DNA of 64,000 nucleotides, from the NCBI GenBank assembly GCA_900757865.1, contig CAAEPH010000028.1:10518-74517 (forward strand). Direction: 5' to 3'. A program made the translations under genes and the position numbers. A model generated the notes under the pieces. It did not search any database. It was not told the origin of the DNA and was given only the letters and a program-made list of their open reading frames with translations. Below are positions 1-7,425 of the stretch, in pieces (the stretch's first letter is position 1; every line of letters begins with the position of its first letter). Origin of the DNA: an uncultured Sutterella sp. GTDB taxonomy: Bacteria; Pseudomonadota; Gammaproteobacteria; Burkholderiales; Burkholderiaceae_F.

Positions 1-1638
1 ACTCTTAAAGTTCATCCCGTAAGCGCTCGTCGGGTAGTAGCGCGAGATCTGATTGTCCGTCTCGGAGTACCACAGCGTGACGCTTGCCGTTGTCCAATCA
101 AACGCCTCGCGCCAGCCCACTTCAAAGAGGTTAAACGTTTCATCGTCAACGCCCGAGGCGACAATGCGCCGAGACTTGTCTGGCATACGAATCGTATCCG
201 CGATTTGGATCCCATCGGGAACGGTATAGCCTCGCTCATAGCGCGCATAAACGCGACCCGTATCTCGATAGAGATACGCCACTGACAATTCAAAGGCGTT
301 GTTCCAACGGCGCGAGGTGTCGGAGCCGCTTCCTTCGCTCGCTTTTCCCATCTTATCAAAGTGCCAGCGCGTGAGCTCACGACGCACACCTTCGCTCACC
401 TCCCACTTTCCCCAACGGTTGGTGTTGAGCGCGTAGAACCCGAAGAGATCCTTTTCGTAATCAAAGGCCATGCTCACGGGTTCATAACCCCGTTTTTTGC
501 TGTTGTAGGTGTAGTCGTCGTAGTGAAGCTCAGCGGTTTGTCGAATGGCGTCGAGACCAAAGAGAATTTCGCCGTGCTCGTTATATTTCCAGTTGAGCTT
601 GGAGCGCACACCGAAGCCTTCGGTATCCATTTTGCGCTCTTCGTCCTCGTTACCTTGGTAGTAGCCTTGGTTATAGAAGAGGTCGTTGGTGGCCTGCCAG
701 CGATCATTGATATCCCAACGGTGCGTGAGCCCCACGGTGTCTAAACGCCGATCACCATAGATGTAGCCTGAGGTAGGCTCCACAATCTTCTTACCCTTGG
801 CGTCCACCCCCACGGTGCGTTTGCCAGGGCTCGGACGATACTGCGTTCCGTAGCGCTTGAGCTTCTCCAGGTTCACGGTGTTGATGTACTGGCTCTCCTC
901 GTCCAAGTGACTGGCACGAAGCACAAACTGTTGCGAGGGGGTAGGGCTGTAGCGCAGCCCTGCACTGTAGTAGTTGGAGCGCCGGAACGTATCGACAAAG
1001 TGCAAATCACGATCCAACCGGTTGGCCGTAAACTGCACCGCCCCTTGACCGTCTGCAAAAGTGGTCCCGGCCGTCGCCCCTGCGCGATAGCCTTTGGAGT
1101 TCCACTCTCCCGTTAAGGTGCTCTCGGGGTTTTTCATCGAGTTGAGCGAACTCGTTAAATTAATAATCCCCCCTGAGGCACCCGAGCCATAGAGCACAGA
1201 ACCGCCTCCCGGAATAATGTCGATGCGCTCGAGGTCTTCGACCGGAATCACGTCGTAGTTCGTTTGCATCGGGTGGTTCACCAAGGTCGTGATCGGGGCG
1301 CCGTCCATCAAGACTTGGATGTTGCGCTGCGCCTGATCGACGCCTTGCCCGCGAATGTCAATTGCCCCTTGCCCTGTCGCCCCCACCGTAATGGAGGGTA
1401 CTTTGGCGAGCACATCACTCACGGTGCGATTGCCTTGCTCTTGGATTTGGTCCTTGTTGATCACAATGATCTCTTTGGCCTGACGCAGGCGTTCGATTTC
1501 CACGTACTCGGGACGCACGATGGTATCCGAAAGCGTGATCGCGCCGTCGTTGGTCTCCTCGAGATCGGCAGGTAAACTCTCTGCCACCACGGGCATCAGA
1601 GTAGAGGCGAGTGCGAGACTCAAAAGCGTTTTTTGCAT
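1..1638 (-). CDS. TonB-dependent outer-membrane receptor (3' end outside window)
   Basis: Outer-membrane gated transporter, probably for an iron chelate or similar ligand, energised by TonB-ExbB-ExbD. Read on the minus strand from the ATG at 1638, 546 codons are open to the window edge. They begin with a signal peptide (MQKTLLSLALASTLMPVVA), followed by a plug domain (IQEQGNRTVSDVLAKVPSI, then IDIRGQGVDQAQRNIQVLMDG and IERIDIIPGGGSVLYGSGASGGIINL-like text at about residues 70-165) and many aromatic-rich beta-barrel strands. The C-terminal strands and stop lie outside the window. A Fur-like box lies just upstream, which fits iron control. The family is clear; the substrate is not. Confidence 0.93.
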   Translation of the reverse strand, partial: MQKTLLSLALASTLMPVVAESLPADLEETNDGAITLSDTIVRPEYVEIERLRQAKEIIVINKDQIQEQGNRTVSDVLAKVPSITVGATGQGAIDIRGQGVDQAQRNIQVLMDGAPITTLVNHPMQTNYDVIPVEDLERIDIIPGGGSVLYGSGASGGIINLTSSLNSMKNPESTLTGEWNSKGYRAGATAGTTFADGQGAVQFTANRLDRDLHFVDTFRRSNYYSAGLRYSPTPSQQFVLRASHLDEESQYINTVNLEKLKRYGTQYRPSPGKRTVGVDAKGKKIVEPTSGYIYGDRRLDTVGLTHRWDINDRWQATNDLFYNQGYYQGNEDEERKMDTEGFGVRSKLNWKYNEHGEILFGLDAIRQTAELHYDDYTYNSKKRGYEPVSMAFDYEKDLFGFYALNTNRWGKWEVSEGVRRELTRWHFDKMGKASEGSGSDTSRRWNNAFELSVAYLYRDTGRVYARYERGYTVPDGIQIADTIRMPDKSRRIVASGVDDETFNLFEVGWREAFDWTTASVTLWYSETDNQISRYYPTSAYGMNFKS

Positions 1639-1665
1639 GATGAGGGTTGTTCCATAGATAAGACT

Positions 1666-1697
1666 CTTATTGAGAGTGAATCTTATTCTCATTCTCA
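1666..1697 (-). promoter_or_regulatory. Fur-like box upstream of the TonB receptor
   Basis: The 60 bases before the receptor start contain TGAGA (1671-1675) facing two overlapping ATTCTCA repeats (1685-1691 and 1691-1697). On the minus strand this reads TGAGAATGAGAATAAGATTC, which resembles Fur sites built from NATA/GAGAAT hexamers. Position and sequence suggest iron-dependent repression. No binding evidence is available. Confidence 0.6.
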
Positions 1698-1989
1698 TCA
1701 TGCTACAACTATTGCTAATTTGTTAGGAATAGGCTTCGACTATTAAGGCGCATATATTGAAGATCTAAAAATCGTCTTCTTGCCTATCCAACAAGGAAAG
1801 AGAGGCAGGTAGTGTCAAGACAGGGAAGGCCTCATCCCCAGATAAAAATACCCTAAACACGGTATCATCCAAGGTGAGATAAGAGAAGAAACGACGACAA
1901 TTGAACACCAAATGCGAGCCTAAAAGCCGACAGTCCCTTATTGAGTCTCAGCGACAAAACAGCACCTTGGTTCAAAAGCCAGGAGACGT

Positions 1990-2634
1990 TTAGACCTGAT
2001 GCCCTGCCAAGAGTCCCTTGACAAGCGAAAGCGTAAACGCTTCCACGAGCTCCACAAGACCGCAGGTGTGAGGAGGGACCCCTGCAGCATCCATGGCCTG
2101 CGCCTGCTCAGGCGTGACGTTGGTGTAGGGATATACCCCAAAAAGGAAGGGATAAAAAAGGCACAAAAAGGTTTCAGCCATCTCGTCATCCGCTTGCGGG
2201 ATGTAGGCACAAAATGCGGCCTCCAGAGCCTTGCGCGACTGTCCGTAACTGCGTTTAAAAGCCGTCAAATGTTCAAGCCGTGTACGCGACTCCATCTCGT
2301 AGAGGTTCATGCTCAAGAGCTTGAAAAGAAGAGGGTGCGTGACCAACGATTGCGCGAGCATCGCTGCGAAGGCTTTGGCCCCCGTTGCCGTGTGGCGCGC
2401 AGTTTCTTTTTCGAGCGTTGCGCTCCAAGCATCGTACTCCCGGGCCATAAACGCCATAAAAATTTCGTCTTTGGTCTGAAAATACGTGTAGACCGACGTG
2501 CGCCCAAAGGAAGTCCGAGCGCCAATGTCGCCAATCGTGATCGCGTGATAGGGCTTTTCTTGGTAGAGCGCTTGCGCGACATCGAGAATCTCTTCACGGC
2601 GAGCTTGTGTTTTTTCGGGCGACCCACGAGACAT
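1990..2634 (-). CDS. TetR/AcrR-family transcriptional regulator
   Basis: DNA-binding repressor of 214 aa. The N-terminal TetR helix-turn-helix is evident at about residues 12-58 (ARREEILDVAQALY...ITIGDIGARTSFGRTSVYTYFQTKDEIF). The C-terminal ligand/dimer domain is helical and not diagnostic. The ATG at 2634 is preceded by GAGAGG at good spacing. A near-perfect palindrome lies 17 bp upstream of the start. A carboxymuconolactone decarboxylase-cupin gene starts divergently about 200 bp away and is a plausible target. Confidence 0.9.
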   Translation of the reverse strand: MSRGSPEKTQARREEILDVAQALYQEKPYHAITIGDIGARTSFGRTSVYTYFQTKDEIFMAFMAREYDAWSATLEKETARHTATGAKAFAAMLAQSLVTHPLLFKLLSMNLYEMESRTRLEHLTAFKRSYGQSRKALEAAFCAYIPQADDEMAETFLCLFYPFLFGVYPYTNVTPEQAQAMDAAGVPPHTCGLVELVEAFTLSLVKGLLAGHQV

Positions 2635-2650
2635 AAACAGAAACCTCTCA

Positions 2651-2671
2651 AAATTGACAGTGTGTCAGTTT
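2651..2671. promoter_or_regulatory. Palindromic operator candidate for the TetR regulator
   Basis: Inverted repeat with arms AAA-T-TGACA and TGTCA-G-TTT around a 3-bp centre (GTG). Eight of nine arm positions match. It sits directly upstream of the TetR start and contains a TTGACA-like -35 hexamer, so repressor and polymerase would compete. Autoregulation is inferred from position. Confidence 0.55.
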
Positions 2672-2838
2672 AGGATTAGAGTACGTGCGTAATAGTTTAG
2701 CGCCACGGTTGAGCTGGGGCAAATGTCGCGAATCAATCAGGTTCGCACGTCTTCGTCGGTTCGGGACAGCCTCAAAGAAGACGTCGTATACGGACATGTG
2801 TTCCAACCACCCTGAGGCATCACCATTGGGAGTTGACC

Positions 2839-3261
2839 ATGATTAAACAAACAGCTGGACGGGATCAGCTTGGCGCTTTTTCGCCCGAGTTTACCCATTA
2901 AACGACGATATTCTTTTCGGCGAAGTGTGGTCTCGCGAAGGCGCACTGACGCTACGCGACCGTTCTCTCATCACGGTGTCCACACTGGTGGGACGTGGTG
3001 TGGTGGATGCCTCCCTCAAATACCACTTAACCACGGCTCGGAAAAATGGCGTCTCCAAAGAAGCCATGGCCGAGCTCCTCACACACGTGGCGTTCTACGC
3101 GGGATGGCCCATGGCCTGGGCTGCGTTTAACCTTGCCAAAGAGGTCTATGCGGATGCTAAAAATGAGAATCACGGGGGATTTTTTGGCCTGGGCGAACCC
3201 AACACGGGCTACGCGAAGTACTTCACAGGCCGCTCTTGGCTCAAACGCGTAACTCCCGAGG
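2839..3261 (+). pseudogene. Carboxymuconolactone decarboxylase-cupin gene, 5' part (frameshifted and interrupted)
   Basis: The first half of a fused CMD-cupin protein. Translation from the ATG at 2839 (GGGAG ahead of it) gives MIKQTAGRDQLGAFSPEFTH and then a stop. The family text resumes one frame over as LNDDILFGEVWSREGALTLRDRSLITVSTLVG and continues through the CMD helices (HLTTARKNGVSKEAMAELLTHVAFYAGWPMAWAAFNLAKEV). One missing T near 2898-2900 explains the shift. At 3261 the gene is cut by an IS607-like element; the remainder resumes at 5820. CMD enzymes typically act on gamma-lactone or hydroperoxide-type substrates; nothing here fixes the substrate. The gene carries two independent lesions. 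Confidence 0.85.
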
Positions 3262-3289
3262 GTAATTTGCTAGTTTCAAAATAGTTGGT

Positions 3290-3304
3290 CAAAGTTGGAC
3301 ATTG
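3290..3304. repeat. Left subterminal inverted repeat of the IS607-like element
   Basis: CAAAGTTGGACATTG. The reverse complement occurs without mismatch at 5787-5801, 19 bases from the right end. The same motif with one change (CACTG for CATTG) is present in the second element near 63810. A probable recombinase-binding site. Confidence 0.75.
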
Positions 3305-3372
3305 TTTGTCTCAAATCAATCATACTGATCTTGTTGTATACACCCTCATACGTAGTAACCAAAGGAGGATAT

Positions 3373-3959
3373 ATGCACGAGAGCACTCTACTTCTATCAG
3401 TTGGTCAAGTAGCGCAACTTTTTGGTGTCTGCACTAAAACCATTCGACGCTGGTGCAAAACCGGACGTCTTAAAGTTCATCTGCGAACGGCAGGTCAACA
3501 CAGGCGATTTCGCCTGGCTGATCTCGAACCTCTTCTTGCCATACCTCAAGATCAACGAAAAGTCATTGGTTATGCTCGTGTCTCGAGTCATGATCAGAAA
3601 AGTGACTTGGTCACACAATCACAACGGCTACTTAATTGGGGCCGTGAAGAGGTTATTTCGGATTTAGGATCGGGCTTAAACTGCAAAAACCCGGCTTAAA
3701 ACGACTACTCAGTCGTATTTTTAGTGGACAAGTCCGAAAGCTTGTACTCGTTAACGAAGATAGACTATTGCGATTTGGCACGGAAGTCATTTTTTGGCTT
3801 TGTCGAAAAACAGGAACGAATGTAACCATACTGGATCAAAAGGCCGATGTCCCTTTTGAAGAGGAACTCGCAAAAGACGTCATCACTTTAATGACCGTCT
3901 TTTGTGCAAGACTCTACGGGAAAAGATCTAATAAAAATCGCGTAATGAGGTTGACGTAA
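3373..3959 (+). pseudogene. tnpA: IS607-type serine recombinase TnpA, frameshifted
   Basis: The start at ATG 3373 follows a strong AAAGGAGG. The N-terminus is a MerR-like helix-turn-helix (LLSVGQVAQLFGVCTKTIRRWCKTGRLKVHLR). It is followed by the serine-recombinase core IGYARVSSHDQKSDLVTQSQRL, with the nucleophilic Ser in ARVSS. The frame stops at 3699 (GLNCKNPA), while the family sequence continues in the -1 frame as GLKRLLSRIFSGQVRKLVLVNEDRLLRFG and DVITLMTVFCARLYGKRSNKN to 3959. One missing C in the AAAAACCC run near 3688 would repair it. Unless ribosomes slip there, this copy makes no active transposase. Full length would be about 195 residues, normal for IS607 TnpA. Confidence 0.88.
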
Positions 3960-4023
3960 TAAGAAAATAGTTGTATGGTCTATTACATATTCTAAAAATT
4001 CTATACCTTAATTTTTTCCTGAT

Positions 4024-5673
4024 ATGCCATCTACCCAACCATGCACCATTATCCGACTGCTTGCTCCCCTAGGAGACAGTGAGCGTGTGGAAATAGTGTT
4101 CCTCATGAAATGGTATGGGTATTGTATAAAACTCTTTTTAGAAGCACTTAAAAGCAGAGAGCTTCGCGAAAAGCTTGTCTATCAACACAAAGTTCGTGAT
4201 GAGATTGTCGGCGTGCTGAAGAACAAAGACAATGAGCTCCTTGAAAAGTATGCCGAACTTCGACGTAACCATCAGTATGTGTTGTTGCATGTCTGCCAGA
4301 AAATTCCTCAAATTCCTCTTCTAGGCCGCATGTGGAAACTCGCCTTGGAAGAGTCCGTGAATACGGTTCGCACCTACTGGGCTTCTGTCGCCGCCGAAAC
4401 AAAACACCAATGCTGGCGACAAGACTGGTATAGACAAACATCGAAACTTCAAAAAGATTTTATCGATTGGGTTTTAACTGCCAATACACCTCAGTTCTTC
4501 CATCTGTTATCTCACCGCTTGCCGACCGTTTCTTTTAAGAATTTGAAGGCGATGGGCTATAAGGATAAAGATAAAGAGAAGGATGAAAAACTGGATCAGT
4601 ATTGCGAAGCCATTGTGGCTAAATATCAAAAGCTATCCCGTCAGGAACAGAAGAAACTCATTCAAAACGTTCATAAAATCCTTAAAAGCGTTCGAAAAAA
4701 CATCGTTCACTATCCTCAGCACCACGAGAATAATCGCGTTGATTTTGATTGTGATTGCTGGTCTAAAGGCCAAGATAAAGAAGGGCAATATGTGAAAGTG
4801 ATGACGCATGAACCGCGTAAGCGCATGCGTCTGAACCTCAAAGGATTTGGGTTATTGCGTGGAACGTTACAGCTGTACTACCAAAAGAAGACTGGGCAGT
4901 ATGTCATTCATGTTTATCATGACCAGGCATGTAAAGAACCTGTTAAAGAGGGACGTATTGTCGGTATCGATCAGGGATTTACAGAATTTTGTGCTACGTC
5001 AGAAGGAAAATTAATTGGTGATGGCTTTGGAAAAGTGATCTCTAAAGCATCCGACTCGATGTGTACTCGGGGCAAAGGTCGCAATAAACTTCGCGCTGTT
5101 CAAAAGAAGCATAAAAATGCAGGCACCAAAAAAGGTCAGCAAAAAGCCAAGAATATTGAACAATTCAATCTTGGGCGTGTTCGTATGAACAAGGCCTTTA
5201 ATCGCGCCAAAGCGTTATTGATAAGCCTTATTAATCATTGGATAAATCTGCTGTTGCTATCAAATCCTGATGAGGGTGAGGAACAGATCGCAGTATTAGT
5301 CATCGAGAAACTGACGACTTTTACCAAAAACAAGCATTTCCCCAAGAAGATCAATCGTCGACTCAGTGCTTGGATGCATGGTTACGTCCATGATCGAATC
5401 TTATTTAAATGTAAAAAAGCAGGTATCAAAGTTGTAGAGGTTAACCCTGCATGGACCTCTGTCACTTGCTCCGTTTGTGGTTGTGTTCATAAAGAGAACC
5501 GCAACGGGGACAAGTTCCAGTGCCAGAACTGCGGCATGACAGACCATGCAGACGTTAATGCTGCGAAGGTGATTCGCAGCAGAATTGCGTGGGCGTTCTG
5601 TACTTTGTACATGACCCCACGTCAGATCAAATACTATCTTGAGAACGACAAAGACAAGTTGTTTGATAAGTAA
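4024..5673 (+). CDS. tnpB: TnpB RNA-guided nuclease homologue of an IS607-like element
   Basis: 549 aa, long for TnpB (about 400 is usual) and in the range of larger IS607-type proteins. The RuvC-like core is complete by eye: Asp in GRIVGIDQGFTEFCATSEG (about residue 317), Glu in VLVIEKLTTF (about 428), a zinc ribbon CSVCGC...CQNCG (about 483-507), and the last Asp in DHADVNAAKVIRSR (about 511). The basic N-terminal half would bind guide RNA. Characterised TnpB proteins cut DNA at a site matching an RNA copied from the element's right end. The 3' region that would supply this RNA follows the stop at once. The start at 4024 lacks a clear Shine-Dalgarno; translational coupling to tnpA is possible. 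Confidence 0.9.
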   Translation: MPSTQPCTIIRLLAPLGDSERVEIVFLMKWYGYCIKLFLEALKSRELREKLVYQHKVRDEIVGVLKNKDNELLEKYAELRRNHQYVLLHVCQKIPQIPLLGRMWKLALEESVNTVRTYWASVAAETKHQCWRQDWYRQTSKLQKDFIDWVLTANTPQFFHLLSHRLPTVSFKNLKAMGYKDKDKEKDEKLDQYCEAIVAKYQKLSRQEQKKLIQNVHKILKSVRKNIVHYPQHHENNRVDFDCDCWSKGQDKEGQYVKVMTHEPRKRMRLNLKGFGLLRGTLQLYYQKKTGQYVIHVYHDQACKEPVKEGRIVGIDQGFTEFCATSEGKLIGDGFGKVISKASDSMCTRGKGRNKLRAVQKKHKNAGTKKGQQKAKNIEQFNLGRVRMNKAFNRAKALLISLINHWINLLLLSNPDEGEEQIAVLVIEKLTTFTKNKHFPKKINRRLSAWMHGYVHDRILFKCKKAGIKVVEVNPAWTSVTCSVCGCVHKENRNGDKFQCQNCGMTDHADVNAAKVIRSRIAWAFCTLYMTPRQIKYYLENDKDKLFDK

Positions 5674-5819
5674 GCATTTGATCTACGCCGGTGGGAGATA
5701 AAGGGATATTACATCCCGAACCGTCGCGGCGTCACTTTAGGGTTCAATTGAACACAAAGTGGTTAAGAGAATAGGACTAAGAAGGACAATGTCCAACTTT
5801 GTCTAAATTCTTACTGACG
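5674..5819 (+). ncRNA. Candidate omega/reRNA (TnpB guide-RNA scaffold), copy 1
   Basis: The 146 bases between the tnpB stop and the element end are conserved with the second element (63790-63946, minus strand), although no protein is encoded. Shared blocks include GATCTACGCCGGTGGGAG, CGAACCGTCG, the palindrome GTTCAATTGAAC (5742-5753) and the terminal block ending TTACTGACGG. A stem GGGAT/ATCCC (5703-5717) differs between the copies in length and sequence but still pairs in both. In characterised systems the guide is the flank just beyond the right end; here that would be GAGCTGCGCTACCG, part of the host cupin gene. Existence of the RNA is inferred. Confidence 0.62.
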
Positions 5820-6142
5820 GAGCTGCGCTACCGATTTTCAACGTTACGTTTGAACCGGGATGTCGCAATGCGTGGCACCGCCATAATGCTAAGAGTGGTG
5901 GAGGACAACGCCTCATCTGTGTGGACGGTTTTGGCTGGTATCAGACCCAAGGCGAAGCGCCTCGTGCGCTCAAAGCGGGAGACGTGGTCGACATTCCCGC
6001 TAACACCTGGCACTGGCATGGAGCTACTAAAGACGCGTGGTTTAGCCACTTGGCCGTCGAACTTCCAGGAGAAGGCTTATCAACCGATTGGGCAGATGCA
6101 CTTTCAGACGAAGATTACACCCAACTGAAAGTGACTCAGTAA
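5820..6142 (+). pseudogene. CMD-cupin gene, 3' part (cupin domain)
   Basis: The continuation of the gene interrupted at 3261. Read from the junction it gives ALPIFNVTFEPGCRNAWHRH, with the cupin motif-1 histidines, then GDVVDIPANTWHWHGA (motif 2) and FSHLAVELPGE, ending at the TAA at 6140-6142. No separate start or ribosome site is visible, so the fragment is unlikely to be expressed on its own. Confidence 0.85.
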
Positions 6143-6145
6143 GCG

Positions 6146-7043
6146 ATGATAAAAGGCTCATGGGGCGACGTAGCCATCGAACGAGAAGGTGCCTTAGTTA
6201 TTTACGTTGATTTATGGTCAGGACGGGCGAAAATAACGCCCGAACAGCAGATACTGCGTTCAATACAGCATGGTTTTGAACGTATTTCGGGAAATGGGTT
6301 TTCATAACTGCGGCAGGATTAGATTTCTTGGCGACTTTGAAGGCAGCTAGAGACGCGGTTAATATACGTACTTATAATGACAATGACACTTATCTGCTGA
6401 TTTTAGGAACAGGTTCGCATCGATCAATGGTCACCAGTATGGCAACTCGTTCCTCTCAACCTTTTTTTGGTTCTGTTTGGATCGAGTTCCCTCCTTTAGA
6501 GGAGGACTATGTTGAGTGGGAAGTTAAACGACTTAAAGATGCATCCAGTTCGCTTATGCCTAAGTTACCTACAGTTGCAGCTTTAAACTTGGGCTTTAAA
6601 CTTTTAGGTTCTCGACCTAAGGAGTTTCGCCAGGCTTTGGTATCTATGCAAGAGTATGCTGGTCAGGATCGTGATTCGGCCTTTGAGCTATTGTGTAGAA
6701 ATATTGCTAAAATAGCGCTTTTGATAGATTGGAACCCATTTATCAGTCCACTCGTCTCTGTCAGAGACTTTTTACCGAGATCGCACGCGCTGGTGCTACG
6801 GGAACTAAAAATTTGTATTCAAAAGCTTTTATTGCGGGCTTAAATTAGGAATTTAAACCAACTCATGTTGGCATTTCGGCAGTGCAACGTGCTTTGGCAA
6901 AACTCACTAACTGGGATGCAATATATGCCAATAGCTACGGTAACTATCTTGTCCCAGACCCGTTGGTAGCTCATGTCTGGTTAGACGAAAGCCAACAAGC
7001 GGATGATAATGACGGTACCGTATGTGATGAGGAACTCGCATGA
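6146..7043 (+). pseudogene. Decayed AAA-type ATP-binding protein
   Basis: Three pieces in different frames line up with one ATPase. The first is EGALVIYVDLWSGRAK (6146-6307, an early strand after a now-missing Walker A). The second is a 171-residue block with LILGTGSHRSMVTSMATRSSQPFFGSVWIEFPPLEEDYV (6328-6843). The third is a winged-helix-like tail, VGISAVQRALAKLTNWDAIYANSYGNYLVPDPL (6850-7043). The lack of a P-loop and at least two frame changes make it non-functional. Full-length relatives are about 380-400 aa and are often found singly in accessory regions. Confidence 0.7.
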
Positions 7044-7375
7044 TAGTTAAGACCCTGAAATGTCTATTCTTCGTAGTGTTCGTCAACGCCTTCGTGGCAC
7101 AGGCTGGCACGCTACACTCGGATGTGTTTGGTAACGTCTACGACGGTGACAGTCCCTTCCCCGTGGGTAAAATCGATAATCATGGTCAGAGTGGTGACCT
7201 TCGTACGGACGCATTTGGCAACGTGTACGTGGGCAACAGTGCCTTTTCATCTGGACGGGTGAAAACGTCGCCCGGTGCAGAAGGGAAACTGCATCGTGAC
7301 ACGTTTGGAAATGTCCGTTCAGGGAGCTCGCCTTTTGATGTAGATACCGAAGGGGTCATTAAAAAGAAGCGTTAA
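7040..7375 (+). CDS. Small secreted repeat protein of unknown function
   Basis: 111 aa with a clear signal peptide (MIVKTLKCLFFVVFVNAFVAQA). The mature part is three imperfect copies of a unit of about 30 residues, each beginning L-(H/R)-(S/T/R)-D-x-FGNV and followed by G-(D/N/S)-S-(P/A)-F. The linkers are rich in Gly, Ser and Asp. The ATG overlaps the stop of the decayed ATPase (ATGA). I do not recognise the family. The regular FGNV and SPF spacing suggests a small beta-rich repeat fold in the periplasm or at the surface. Confidence 0.6.
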   Translation: MIVKTLKCLFFVVFVNAFVAQAGTLHSDVFGNVYDGDSPFPVGKIDNHGQSGDLRTDAFGNVYVGNSAFSSGRVKTSPGAEGKLHRDTFGNVRSGSSPFDVDTEGVIKKKR

Positions 7376-7425
7376 ACGTATAGTTGCGGTCATTGAGGCT
7401 TCCGACTTTCTTTCTTTTGTCTCTC

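Larger units (their letters stand above)
3262..5819 (+). mobile_element. IS607-like element (tnpA broken, tnpB intact), copy 1
   Basis: About 2.56 kb carrying a MerR-HTH/serine-recombinase tnpA, a RuvC-type tnpB and a conserved 3' non-coding region. The boundary is set by the interrupted host gene. Joining base 3261 to 5820 restores VTPEGAALPIFNVTFEPG in frame, with the junction at a GG dinucleotide and no target duplication, as reported for IS607. The perfect 15-bp subterminal inverted repeat CAAAGTTGGACATTG lies at 3290-3304 and, inverted, at 5787-5801. A second, diverged element with the same right end starts at 63790. Placement could be one base to the right (3263-5820). Confidence 0.88.

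Noticed and set aside
3681..3695. Programmed -1 frameshift making full-length TnpA
   Set aside because: IS607 tnpA is not known to need frameshifting, the heptamer is one A short of the classical A6 form, and no stimulatory stem was evident. Kept only as a side possibility.
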